This document shows, piece after piece, positions 53,996 through 63,163 of a stretch of 64,000 nucleotides of DNA. Under the pieces are notes generated by a model, which did no database searches, had not been told where the DNA came from, and saw only the letters and a program-made list of their open reading frames with translations. How positions within the stretch are numbered: the stretch's first letter is position 1; each line of letters starts with the position of its first letter. This DNA comes from Dyadobacter frigoris (GTDB lineage: Bacteria; Bacteroidota; Bacteroidia; Cytophagales; Spirosomataceae): the NCBI RefSeq assembly GCF_005280585.1, contig NZ_SZVO01000008.1, positions 62,001 to 126,000 of the forward strand. Direction: 5' to 3'. A program made the position numbers and the translations under genes.

Positions 53996-54082
53996 GTTTA
54001 TTTAAATATCAAAAAATCAGGTTAAATAAGGTAGAATACGGCCTTTTTCTATTAGGATAATATTTTTAATTAATAAAAGTAA

Positions 54083-55132
54083 ATGAAGGATACCGTTGAA
54101 GTAAACCAGGGCTGGAGAGATAAGATATCCAATCATGCACAGATAGGCGGGATTGAAACATCGGTACTAGATAACGGTGCGGGACGAGGAACCAGGATTG
54201 CATGGATTAATACCGGAACGGGTTTGCGGTTTAAAGTTGTGATAGATCGCGCCATGGATATTGCCGACGCTTTTTACAATGAGCATAGCCTTGCCTGGTT
54301 GAGTCACGGAGGTATCACTTCCCCGCAGCCATTTTCGGATCATGGTATCAACTGGTTGAAAACTTTTGGAGGCGGATTGCTGACAACCTGTGGATTAAGC
54401 CATGTTGGTGGCCCTGAGTCTGATGAATTCGGTGAAAGAGGTTTACACGGTCAAATCAGTAATACGCCGGCAGAAATCATTTCAATAATACAACCGGATC
54501 CGCGTACAGGAAATCTGGAAATGAGCATTACCGGGATTATCAGGGAAACAAAACCTTTTGGCCCAAGTCTGGAATTGAAAAGAACGATATCTGTAACGCT
54601 CGGAAAAGCGGTAATACATATTCATGATGAGGTGGTCAACAAAGGAAACACGCCTGCACCACATATGTTGCTGTACCATTTTAATTTCGGCTGGCCATTG
54701 GCTGATGAAGGAACGGATATTCTCTGGAAAGGGAAATGGTATCCGAATAGCGGAGAAAATGCTAAAATTTTCAGAGAAGGAAATGATTTCAAAAAATGTC
54801 CGGCACCTTTGGATGATCATTTGGGAGGAGGAGAAGAAGTCGTTGTAGTAGATATTGAAGCTGATAATGCGGGACAAAGTATTTGCGGATTATCAAATCC
54901 AAAAATCGGACTGGCCGCTTTGTTGAAATTTAAAAAAGAACAATTACCATGGTTTGCCAATTGGCAGCATTGGGGAAAAGGTGAATATGTAACAGGTCTT
55001 GAACCTACTACCAATCCTTTAATCGGACAGGCAAAAGCAAGAGAAAACGGATCACTTATATTTATAAAACCGGGCGAAACCAGGTACTATGACCTCGAAC
55101 TGGAAGTATTAAATAGTGCAGTGACGATATAG
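54083..55132 (+). CDS. DUF4432 (aldose 1-epimerase-like) protein
   Basis: A 349-residue galactose-mutarotase-fold protein of the DUF4432/YphB-like family. Typical segments are KVVIDRAMDIADAFYNEHSL, WLKTFGGGLLTTCGLSHVGG, GLHGQISNTPAE and HMLLYHFNFGWPLADEG, the last carrying the conserved His and Asn of the sugar-binding cleft. E. coli yphB sits in an operon with an RbsABC-type ABC importer, as here. It is cytoplasmic. A role in anomer interconversion of the imported sugar is likely. Confidence 0.85.
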   Translation: MKDTVEVNQGWRDKISNHAQIGGIETSVLDNGAGRGTRIAWINTGTGLRFKVVIDRAMDIADAFYNEHSLAWLSHGGITSPQPFSDHGINWLKTFGGGLLTTCGLSHVGGPESDEFGERGLHGQISNTPAEIISIIQPDPRTGNLEMSITGIIRETKPFGPSLELKRTISVTLGKAVIHIHDEVVNKGNTPAPHMLLYHFNFGWPLADEGTDILWKGKWYPNSGENAKIFREGNDFKKCPAPLDDHLGGGEEVVVVDIEADNAGQSICGLSNPKIGLAALLKFKKEQLPWFANWQHWGKGEYVTGLEPTTNPLIGQAKARENGSLIFIKPGETRYYDLELEVLNSAVTI

Positions 55133-55177
55133 AATTTTTAACAGATTATAACTAAACCAAATTTTCAAATTCAAACA

Positions 55178-56395
55178 ATGGGACTTTCAAGTATAGCTGA
55201 AAAGGCATTAGAACAGGGAAAAGGAATATTACGTTTGGCTCCAACATGGGTGCCAAGATCATTTTGTGTGCCTGGTAGAAGAATAAAATTGCATCCTGAC
55301 GATTATTATATTTTGGGCGGAGAGCGCGGCGGTATTGATGAACGCTGGTTTTCATCCACAACACCGGCGGAGAACGGTCCGCTTACCGGCGAAAATGAAG
55401 GTTTGAGCCAGATCGTTTTTGAAGATGAGTCAGGTGTTCAAAAAGTGACATTGAAGGATGCGGTAGATGAGCTGAAAGGCGAAATTATAGGTGATCGTCT
55501 TTGGGATGAATACAAAAGCTGGCCAATGTATTCCAAGTTTTTTGATAACATGGGTCCATTGCCTCACCATATTCACCACAGAGATGAGCACGCTGCGATG
55601 GTTGGTCAGAACGGAAAGCCGGAAGCATATTATTTCCCTCCACAACTCAATAACCATGGGGGTGATTTTCCATATACCTTCATTGGTATAGCTCCCGGCA
55701 CCTCAAAGGAACAGATTAAGGAGTGTCTGATGAACTTTACCAAGGGTGATAATAAAATTACCAACTACTCTCAGGCGTTTCGTCTGGAGCCCGGAACAGG
55801 ATGGGATGTTCCTCCTGGGATGTTACATGCTCCTGGCAGTTTGTGTACCTATGAACCTCAAAAAGCATCCGATATTTTTGCTATGTATCAATCGCTTGTG
55901 AATGAAGCGGTTATTCCGGAGGAATTGCTTTGGAAAGGAACACCAAAAGACAGAATTGGAGATTACGACCTGTTAATGGAAGTGATCGACTGGGATTTGA
56001 ATGTGAATCCCAATTTAATGGAAAAGCATTTCATGCGTCCTAAACCGGTAAAAGATGTTGAGGAGATGGCGGCAGAAGGATATAGTGAAAACTGGATTTG
56101 TTATAAAAACGAAGCTTACAGTGCCAAAGAACTTACAGTTTTTCCAGGACAAACTGTTACCATTAGTGATGCCGCTGCTTACGGATTGATCGTCATGCAG
56201 GGACATGGTAAGTTCGGTGTTTGGGATATTGAAACGCCTGCACTTATTCGCTACGGACAGCTTACCAATGATGAGTTTTTTGTAAGTGAAAAAGCGGCGC
56301 AGGAAGGTGTTGTAATCAGCAATCCTTCGGCAAATGATCCGATCGTTATCCTGAAACATTTTGGTCCTTTAAATCCTGATTTAATTATTGAGTAG
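55178..56395 (+). CDS. Cupin-fold protein, phosphomannose-isomerase-like
   Basis: A 405-residue cytoplasmic protein with a cupin metal site HHIHHRDEH at about residues 132-140 and a matching second-strand motif WDVPPGMLHAPGSL at about 209-222, resembling type I phosphomannose isomerases and related sugar isomerases. A further beta-rich module lies near the end (LTVFPGQTVTISD, YGLIVMQGHGKFGVWDIET). The C-terminus is IVILKHFGPLNPDLIIE. It is probably a sugar isomerase; the substrate is unknown. It starts 45 bp after the DUF4432 gene. Confidence 0.75.
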   Translation: MGLSSIAEKALEQGKGILRLAPTWVPRSFCVPGRRIKLHPDDYYILGGERGGIDERWFSSTTPAENGPLTGENEGLSQIVFEDESGVQKVTLKDAVDELKGEIIGDRLWDEYKSWPMYSKFFDNMGPLPHHIHHRDEHAAMVGQNGKPEAYYFPPQLNNHGGDFPYTFIGIAPGTSKEQIKECLMNFTKGDNKITNYSQAFRLEPGTGWDVPPGMLHAPGSLCTYEPQKASDIFAMYQSLVNEAVIPEELLWKGTPKDRIGDYDLLMEVIDWDLNVNPNLMEKHFMRPKPVKDVEEMAAEGYSENWICYKNEAYSAKELTVFPGQTVTISDAAAYGLIVMQGHGKFGVWDIETPALIRYGQLTNDEFFVSEKAAQEGVVISNPSANDPIVILKHFGPLNPDLIIE

Positions 56396-56506
56396 GCGTT
56401 AGTCGCAAGTTTTGACTAACCATAAATTTTGATTGAAGTAATTAACTTTTTCGCGCTGTCAGTCAGTTTCTGGCTGACAGCTAATCGCTAAAATCCAATT
56501 TCAATT

Positions 56507-57541
56507 ATGCCAGAAAATAATTATCCCAAGTTACACAATGCCACATGGCCTGGTATTGTAGGAAAAGGATCCGATTCGGAGCCTGTTATTTCTTTTGATA
56601 CGATGCTTGAAAAAACTGCCGCCGCTGAGGTGAACGGAGTGAAATTCGATGGTATCGATATCGGTCTTTTTGATCCTCATATTGATCTGGATATGAGTGA
56701 CGACGGTATCAAAAAACTGGTTGACAAAGTTGGCGGACTTAACCTTGAAATCGGAAGTCTGGTTGCTCCGATCTGGAGCGGCTCAGCAATGGGCAGCAAA
56801 GAGGCCCGTGATGAATTTGTTTTGCAGGTAAAAAAAGCTTCCATTTTTGGTCAGAAACTTAGAAAACTGGGAATTCGTCCGAATGGAATTGTTCGTATAG
56901 ATTCGTCCAGCAAACCGGAAGACTGGGCGCTTGATCCTGTAAATAATACAAAACTTATTGCTGAAACTTTCAGAACAGCTTGTGATATAGCGGCTGAATA
57001 TGGCGAAAAACTTGCGGCAGAGGGTGAAATTTGCTGGGGTGGCATGCAAAGCTGGAAAACCATGATTGATACGATGGAACAAGTTGATCGTCCGAATATG
57101 GGCTTTCAGGCTGATATGTCGCATACATTCCTTTATCTTTTAGGATACAACCGTCCGGAAGATCGTGTTCTTCCGGTTGATTTTGAGTGGAGCGACCGTG
57201 CTGCATTGGAAGAAGGTTTGAAAAAAATGACTGCTGCGTTACGTCCATGGACGCTGGATTTTCACGTAGCACAAAATGATGGAACAGTACACGGGACTGG
57301 TTCTCATGATAAAACAGGGCGACATTGTCTGGCTACGGACCCTAATGGGAAACTTGACATTACGCATGATGCGGGCTATTGGCTTCGTGATGAAAACGGA
57401 GAGTTAACGAAAGCTTTCCGCCATATCTGCTGGGATGGCTGCATGTTCCCGAACGAAGTAATGACTAATCAGAAAACATGGAATGATATCCTTGCGGCTA
57501 TGATTAATGTTCGCACGGCGCATGGCTGGTATGAGGCTTAA
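56507..57541 (+). CDS. Sugar isomerase TIM barrel (xylose isomerase-like)
   Basis: A 344-residue TIM barrel, the third of this superfamily in the locus and the longest. Ligand-type segments are [44 protein letters not shown] and [20 protein letters not shown]; the C-terminal [12 protein letters not shown] is distinctive. It is cytoplasmic. It differs from the other two barrels by the long loop around residues 255-285 and probably acts on another intermediate of the same route. The following dehydrogenase gene starts 33 bp later. Confidence 0.8.
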   Translation: MPENNYPKLHNATWPGIVGKGSDSEPVISFDTMLEKTAAAEVNGVKFDGIDIGLFDPHIDLDMSDDGIKKLVDKVGGLNLEIGSLVAPIWSGSAMGSKEARDEFVLQVKKASIFGQKLRKLGIRPNGIVRIDSSSKPEDWALDPVNNTKLIAETFRTACDIAAEYGEKLAAEGEICWGGMQSWKTMIDTMEQVDRPNMGFQADMSHTFLYLLGYNRPEDRVLPVDFEWSDRAALEEGLKKMTAALRPWTLDFHVAQNDGTVHGTGSHDKTGRHCLATDPNGKLDITHDAGYWLRDENGELTKAFRHICWDGCMFPNEVMTNQKTWNDILAAMINVRTAHGWYEA

Positions 57542-57574
57542 TGATAACATTGAAAAAATAACGCATTTTACATT

Positions 57575-58738
57575 ATGTCAACTAAGAAAGAACTCAGAAT
57601 TGGATTGATCGGTACGGGATTGATGGGCCGTACGCATTCCAATGGATATAACAGAATTGATAACTTTTTTCCGGAGCTGGAATATACGCCAGTTTTGAAA
57701 GTTGCTTGTTCCCGTAATGCGGAAAAAGCAAAGGCTTTTGCAGAACAGTGGGGTTACGAATCATTTGAAACCGACTGGAAAAAAGTAATTGCAAGAGAGG
57801 ATATTGACGCGGTGGATATTTGCACGGCTAACGATACTCATGCGGAAATTGCTATTGCTGCAGCCGCTGCCGGCAAAATGATTTTGTGCGAAAAACCTTT
57901 GGCAAGAACTTTGGCAGAAGCGCAAACAATGGTGGATGCTATTGAAAAAGCGGGTGTGAAAAACACGGTTTGGTACAACTACCGCCGGGTACCTGCGGTG
58001 ACTTTGGCCAAGCAAATTGTGGATTCGGGTAAGCTTGGCCGTATTTTCCATTATCGCGCCAATTTCCTTCAGGACTGGACTATCAATCCGGATGTTCCGC
58101 AAGGTGGAACGGGAACATGGCGTTTGGATGCAGAGGCTGCTGGTTCCGGTGTAACCGGTGATTTGCTGGCGCATTGTATCGATACGGCGATGTGGATCAA
58201 CGGCGGAATTAAAGATGTTTCCGCTGTTACTGAGACTTTTATCAAAGAACGCGTGCATCAGGAAAGTGGTCAGGTTCAGAAAGTTGGTATTGATGATGCC
58301 TGTATCTTTCACTGTCATTTTGAAAATGGATCACTAGGTCTTTTCGAATCAACACGTTATGCGCGTGGGCATAAGGCACTTTATACTTTCGAGATTAATG
58401 GTGAACATGCTTCTATCCGTTGGGATTTGCATGATTTGAACCGTCTTGAATATTTCGATCATTCGGATGATTCTATCGTTCGTGGATGGAGATCTATTCT
58501 GGTGACTGACAGTGATCAGCCTTATATGAAAAGATGGTGGATACCGGGAACGAGTATTGGTTACGAACATTCCTTTATTCATCAGGCAGCTGATTTCTTT
58601 GAAAGTTTGCAAACTGGGAAAGAATGTGCTCCGACTTTTAAAGATGCTCTGGAAACTCAGAAAGTTTGTGAGGCGGTTTTGGATTCTGCGGCTTCAAAGA
58701 GTTGGAAGGATACCGGGGTTGAATGGGAGGGTTCTTGA
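57575..58738 (+). CDS. Gfo/Idh/MocA-family oxidoreductase
   Basis: A 387-residue NAD(P)-dependent sugar dehydrogenase. The Rossmann motif [16 protein letters not shown] is near the N-terminus, with the [11 protein letters not shown] motif at about residue 107. The C-terminal alpha/beta catalytic domain includes [37 protein letters not shown] (carrying the D-x-x-x-H-type catalytic residues) and [20 protein letters not shown]. There is no Tat signal, so it is cytoplasmic. Members oxidise sugars or inositols, often at C3. It closes the catabolic half of the locus; a REP-transposase unit follows. Confidence 0.9.
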   Translation: MSTKKELRIGLIGTGLMGRTHSNGYNRIDNFFPELEYTPVLKVACSRNAEKAKAFAEQWGYESFETDWKKVIAREDIDAVDICTANDTHAEIAIAAAAAGKMILCEKPLARTLAEAQTMVDAIEKAGVKNTVWYNYRRVPAVTLAKQIVDSGKLGRIFHYRANFLQDWTINPDVPQGGTGTWRLDAEAAGSGVTGDLLAHCIDTAMWINGGIKDVSAVTETFIKERVHQESGQVQKVGIDDACIFHCHFENGSLGLFESTRYARGHKALYTFEINGEHASIRWDLHDLNRLEYFDHSDDSIVRGWRSILVTDSDQPYMKRWWIPGTSIGYEHSFIHQAADFFESLQTGKECAPTFKDALETQKVCEAVLDSAASKSWKDTGVEWEGS

Positions 58739-58770
58739 AAATAAACGAAATCATAAATATAAACGAAAAC

Positions 58771-58922
58771 ATAGGGCGATGCCCTATGCTAAAATAATAA
58801 CCCTTTCAGGGTTTTCGCAATTAGCGAGGCCCTGAAAGGGCAACATATCTTAGGATGGGGCAATGCCCTATCTATCGAGGTGGGGTAACATACACATATA
58901 CACACATATAAGCCCAAAGGGC
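58771..58922. repeat. Left REP module of the transposase unit
   Basis: Four palindromes in order: ATAGGGC-gat-GCCCTAT (58771-58787); CCCTTTCAGGG...CCCTGAAAGGG (58801-58840); TAGGATGGGGCAATGCCCTA (58851-58870); and GCCC-aaa-GGGC at 58912-58922, just before the transposase ATG. The first three recur, same order, on the right side of the gene. Confidence 0.8.
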
Positions 58923-58932
58923 ATACACACAA

Positions 58933-59385
58933 ATGTCACAATCGTTAGCAAAAGTATGCACACATATTGTGTTCAGCACCAAGTATCGTCAGCCATTAAT
59001 TGATGAAAAAATTGAAAATGAGCTCCACAGGTATCTGGGAGGAATATGTAATAAATTTGAATGTATACCAATCAAGGTTGGAGGTTATGTAGACCACATT
59101 CATATTCTATGTGTCATGTCAAGAAAAATATCCATCATGAAGCTTTTGGAAGAAATAAAAAAGAATTCTTCCAGATGGATAAAGACCAAAGGAAAGGAAT
59201 ATGAAGGTTTTTATTGGCAAGATGGTTATGGAATATTTTCGGTTAATCCTTCGGAATTGGATATAGTCGTAAAATACATTTCTAATCAAAAACTGCATCA
59301 TGAAAACAAAAATTTCCAGGATGAGTACCGGGGTTTTTTGAGGAAATATAATATGGAATATGATGAACGATATGTTTGGGATTAA
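58933..59385 (+). mobile_element. REP-associated tyrosine transposase (IS200-like TnpA)
   Basis: A 150-residue Y1 HUH transposase. The HUH motif is H55-I-H57 in YVDHIHILC and the catalytic Tyr is Y115 in VVKYISNQKLHH. Other family marks are HIVFSTKYRQPLI near the start and QDGYGIFSVNPSE. The length is complete and no frameshift is seen, so it may be active. It is flanked by matching REP palindrome modules, which marks it as a REP-associated (RAYT-like) transposase rather than an IS200/IS605 element with TnpB. It lies between the dehydrogenase and ABC-transporter genes of the sugar locus. Confidence 0.9.
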
Positions 59386-59448
59386 TATGGAAATACATAA
59401 ATGATATGAATTGATCGATCGACCGATTGGGGCGGATCGCATCGCATC

Positions 59449-59551
59449 GATAGGGCGGTGCCCCATCCTAAAATATAACGCCCTTTCAGGGCTACAAAAT
59501 TATTTAGCCCTGAAAGGGCGTTATACCTCAGCCCGGGGCATCGCCCTGGGA
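59449..59551. repeat. Right REP module of the transposase unit
   Basis: The order is GATAGGGCGGTGCCCCATC (59449-59467), then CGCCCTTTCAGGGCT...AGCCCTGAAAGGGCG (59479-59520, a perfect 15-bp stem), then AGCCCGGGGCATCGCCCTGGGA (59530-59551). The sequences mirror the left module, and the last one matches the solitary copy at 52137-52155. Confidence 0.8.
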
Positions 59552-59574
59552 TTATTGGGATATTAGATTTATCC

Positions 59575-61068
59575 ATGACCGAAACCATCCTCCAAATCAA
59601 AAACCTTACCAAATCCTTTTCCGGGATTAAGGCTTTGGATGATGTTCAGTTAACGATAAAAAAAGGAGAGGTTCATGCGTTGATGGGAGAAAATGGAGCA
59701 GGGAAATCCACCTTCATGAAAATCCTGATAGGATTACTTAGTCCTGATTCGGGTGAAATCGTTTTTGAAGGAAATACTATTAAAAACAGTACAGTAAACG
59801 AAATTTCGAAAAGAGGGATTTCAATGATTCATCAGGAAATTTTGATTATTCCTGAATTGACAGTGGCGCAAAACATTTTTCTGGGACGGGAAAAGGAGAT
59901 ACTGGGAAATAAAAGTGGATGGCTTAATGATAAAAACATCACGATAAAAGCTGCCGAGTTTTTGTCAGAACTTGGTGTAGATATCGACCCAAATATAAAA
60001 ATGAAATACCTGAGCGTCGCACAGATGCAAATGGTAGAAATCGCGAAAGCAGTTTCGAACGATGCCACGGTTATTATAATGGATGAGCCCACATCGGCCA
60101 TTTCCGACAGAGAGGTTTCTGCACTTTTTAAAATAATCAGAGATCTTAAAAGTAAAGGCGTTGCCATCATTTACATCTCTCACAAGATGGATGAGATATT
60201 TGAAATTTGTGATACAATTACTGTATTGCGTGATGGGAAATATATCGCTACGAAAAGCGCTTCTGAACTGGATAAAAACAGCCTGATTGCCATGATGGTA
60301 GGAAGGGAAATAAATAATATGTTCCCGGAGCCTGTTTTGGAAAAAGGAGAAATTATCCTTTCCGTAAAAAACCTGAATAAAAAAGGAAAATTTTCGGCGA
60401 TCAGTTTTGATGTTAGTGCAGGAGAAATTTTGGGAATATCCGGACTCATGGGTGCTGGCAGGACTGAAATTGCAGAAGCTATTTACGGATTATCGCCGGC
60501 AGATAACGGTACTATCCATATAAATGGAGAAGAAATTAAAATAAAATCTCCCCAGGATGCAGTGGCAAATGGCATTGGCTATGTTAGTGAAGACCGGAAA
60601 AGATTAGGTTTTATTCCTCAATTATCGGTCAAGCAAAATCTTACACTCGCCAGCTTAACCGAACATTGTCGCGGGATATTCATCGATAATCAAAAAGAAA
60701 ATGTAGCGGCAGATCAAATGATCGCGGATCTGAAAATCAAAGCTTCCGGACGAAATCAGAAAGTCACACATTTGAGCGGAGGAAATCAGCAAAAGGTAGT
60801 TATTGGTAAAGTACTTGCGGCCTCTCCCAAAATTATTATCCTGGATGAACCTACTCGCGGAATTGATGTCGGAGCAAAATTTGAAATATACAAACTGATA
60901 AATAGTCTGGCAGCGAAGGGAATTGCAATCATTATGATTTCTTCCGAATTGCCCGAGGTTTTGGGAATGAGTGACCGCATCATGGTTTTGTCAAAAGGAA
61001 TTCAGACGGCAATTTTGTCAAGGAAAGAAGCGACACAGGAATTAATAATGAAATATGCCGTGCAGTGA
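59575..61068 (+). CDS. Sugar ABC transporter ATP-binding protein (RbsA-type)
   Basis: A 497-residue protein with two fused nucleotide-binding domains. The first has Walker A GENGAGKST (residues 35-43), signature LSVAQMQMVEIAKA and Walker B VIIMDEPTSA. The second has the degenerate Walker A GLMGAGRTE, the signature LSGGNQQKVVIGK and Walker B IIILDEPTRG. This dual architecture is that of RbsA/MglA/XylG-type importers of monosaccharides. It is followed by the permease and binding-protein genes on the same strand. The start at 59575 lies only 24 bp from the right REP module. Confidence 0.93.
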   Translation: MTETILQIKNLTKSFSGIKALDDVQLTIKKGEVHALMGENGAGKSTFMKILIGLLSPDSGEIVFEGNTIKNSTVNEISKRGISMIHQEILIIPELTVAQNIFLGREKEILGNKSGWLNDKNITIKAAEFLSELGVDIDPNIKMKYLSVAQMQMVEIAKAVSNDATVIIMDEPTSAISDREVSALFKIIRDLKSKGVAIIYISHKMDEIFEICDTITVLRDGKYIATKSASELDKNSLIAMMVGREINNMFPEPVLEKGEIILSVKNLNKKGKFSAISFDVSAGEILGISGLMGAGRTEIAEAIYGLSPADNGTIHINGEEIKIKSPQDAVANGIGYVSEDRKRLGFIPQLSVKQNLTLASLTEHCRGIFIDNQKENVAADQMIADLKIKASGRNQKVTHLSGGNQQKVVIGKVLAASPKIIILDEPTRGIDVGAKFEIYKLINSLAAKGIAIIMISSELPEVLGMSDRIMVLSKGIQTAILSRKEATQELIMKYAVQ

Positions 61069-61144
61069 ACTGATAAAATTTACCAGGTAAATCATTGCTT
61101 TAAAGTGTTCATTTAGAAAAAGAGATAGATTTAAATAACATAAA

Positions 61145-62095
61145 TTGGGAAACAAACTTACTTCGAGATTTCGTGATATTGGCCAATACGGTATCTTTCT
61201 GGCTTTTGTTATCATCTGCCTGATACTGGCTTTTAGTACGCCCAAATTTTTCACAGTATCAAATCTAATGAATATCGGAACACAGGTTTCGATCAATGCT
61301 TTATTGGCTTTTGGAGTAACTTTTGTTATTATTACCGGAGGTATCGATCTTTCGCTGGGATCTATGGTCGCGGTTACCGGCGTTTTGGCAGCCTCTTTTG
61401 CACATCCTGATACTTATCCTCTTATTGTGCCGGTTTTTATCGGACTTGCCGGTGGCCTGGCCATCGGAGCTTTTAACGGATTGGTTATTACAAAAAGTAA
61501 AGTCCCACCTTTTATAGTAACATTGGGAACCATGACAATTGGAAGAGGTTTAGCCTTGATTCTAAGCAATGGAAGACCAATTTCTAATTTATCTGATTCT
61601 TTCAATTTCATTGGTGGCGGAAATATATTGGGTATACCGTTTCCAATTATTATTCTTGTTCTGGCCTTCCTGATTTGTTCGGCGATTTTAAACAAAACAA
61701 TTCTTGGTCGCTACATGTATGCGGTTGGTGGAAATGAGCCTGCTGCCCGCGCCTCAGGAATTCGGGTTAATCATGTCAAAATGTGGGTTTATACTATTTG
61801 CGGATTACTTTCTGCTGTGGGTGGAATTCTATTAACTTCAAGAATTACAACAGGCCAACCTAACGCCGGAGCTGGTTTCGAGCTTGATGCTATTGCAGCA
61901 GCCATTATTGGCGGTACAAGTACATCGGGCGGCACCGGCACCATGACAGGTACATTAATTGGTGCTTTGTTAATTGGCGTCATCAGTAATAGTCTTGATT
62001 TGCTGAATGTTACTTCTTATTATCAGCAGGTTGTTATGGGTGCTATCATCATCGGTGCGGTGGTTTTAGATAGTATGGGGAAAGAAAAAAGCTAG
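61145..62095 (+). CDS. Sugar ABC transporter permease (RbsC-type)
   Basis: A 316-residue membrane protein of the RbsC/XylH family with about eight to ten hydrophobic helices. Recognisable segments are the N-terminal FLAFVIICLILAFSTPKFFT, FGVTFVIITGGIDLSLGS and GAGFELDAIAAAIIGGTSTS, the last being the conserved cytoplasmic coupling loop. The start appears to be TTG at 61145: an in-frame TAA at 61136-61138 excludes anything further upstream, and the first internal ATG would remove the first helix. It pairs with the RbsA-type ATPase and the binding protein. Confidence 0.9.
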   Translation: MGNKLTSRFRDIGQYGIFLAFVIICLILAFSTPKFFTVSNLMNIGTQVSINALLAFGVTFVIITGGIDLSLGSMVAVTGVLAASFAHPDTYPLIVPVFIGLAGGLAIGAFNGLVITKSKVPPFIVTLGTMTIGRGLALILSNGRPISNLSDSFNFIGGGNILGIPFPIIILVLAFLICSAILNKTILGRYMYAVGGNEPAARASGIRVNHVKMWVYTICGLLSAVGGILLTSRITTGQPNAGAGFELDAIAAAIIGGTSTSGGTGTMTGTLIGALLIGVISNSLDLLNVTSYYQQVVMGAIIIGAVVLDSMGKEKS

Positions 62096-62145
62096 GATTT
62101 ATAAAGCCTGAATCATATTTAACATTGCCTTTTGTTTCCAATAAA

Positions 62146-63105
62146 ATGAATAAAATATTTATGAAACTGAATTCCATTTGCTCATTTGTACTTATTGCTT
62201 CTGTTTTTGTTGGATGTAATCAATCCAAAAATTCCGAATCAGAGACAAAGGATGGCACGCGAAAACTTGTCATCGGAAGCACGATGTTAAGTATGCAAAA
62301 CGAGTTCGTTGTCAATGTGAGTGATGAAATGGAAGCAAAAGCCAAAGAACTCGGTGTTGAACTCATTACCGTTGACGCCGAACGTTCTGCTTTGAAGCAG
62401 GTTGAACAGGTTGAAAGTTTTATCGCACAAGGTGTGGATGCCATCGTTATGAATCCTTGTGAGGTAGAAGCAAGCTCACCCGCTGTGAAACTTGCCCTGG
62501 ATGCTAAAATTCCAATCATCAATGTAAACTCTGAAACCACTGCAAAACCAACATCTTTTGTTGGTTCTGATGACGTTGAGTCTGCCAGAATTGCGATGAA
62601 CTATATTGTCAAAAAGTTAGGTGGAAAGGGTAATGTGATCATGATGCATGGTTATATGGGACAAGCCGCTCAGATAAAAAGGGATAAAGGAGCAAAAGAA
62701 ATTCTGAAAGCAAATCCGGGATTAAAACTTCTCGCAGAACAGTCAGGAGAATGGGACCGCGCTAAAGCAATGTCATTGACCGAAAACTGGGTTCAGTCTT
62801 ATGGCACTAAAATCAATGCTGTTTTCGCCCAAAATGACGAAATGGGATTAGGGGTTGTAAAAGCTTTGGAAGCAGCCGGATTGAAAAATAAAATAATCGT
62901 GGTAAGTATCGATGCTATTCCTGATGCATTGCAGGCTGTAAAAAAAGGAACACTCGATGCAACCGTTTATCAAAACGCAAAACAACAGGGCAGCAAAGCT
63001 ATTGAGAATGCAGTAAAAGCAGCCAAAGGTGAAGCATTTGAAAAGGAAGTTTTGATCCCGTTTCAGCTCGTTACAAAAGAAAATTTAAGTGAGTTTTTGA
63101 AATAA
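62146..63105 (+). CDS. Sugar ABC transporter substrate-binding lipoprotein (RbsB-like)
   Basis: A 319-residue periplasmic-binding protein of the type I (ribose/galactose) fold. A signal with a lipobox FVGC makes it a lipoprotein, lipidated about 29 residues from the start. The mature domain runs through LVIGSTMLSMQNEFVVNVSD, ITVDAERSALKQVEQVESFI, AIVMNPCEVEASSPAVKLAL, VFAQNDEMGLGVVKALEAAG and SIDAIPDALQAVKKGTLDAT, all family-typical. The ATG at 62146 gives a proper signal peptide; the TTG at 62125 is rejected. The ligand is unknown. Confidence 0.9.
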   Translation: MNKIFMKLNSICSFVLIASVFVGCNQSKNSESETKDGTRKLVIGSTMLSMQNEFVVNVSDEMEAKAKELGVELITVDAERSALKQVEQVESFIAQGVDAIVMNPCEVEASSPAVKLALDAKIPIINVNSETTAKPTSFVGSDDVESARIAMNYIVKKLGGKGNVIMMHGYMGQAAQIKRDKGAKEILKANPGLKLLAEQSGEWDRAKAMSLTENWVQSYGTKINAVFAQNDEMGLGVVKALEAAGLKNKIIVVSIDAIPDALQAVKKGTLDATVYQNAKQQGSKAIENAVKAAKGEAFEKEVLIPFQLVTKENLSEFLK

Positions 63106-63163
63106 AATCAAATTTTTCAATTAATTCCATTTGCCAAAAAGTACAAGAAATCAATCCTGAACC

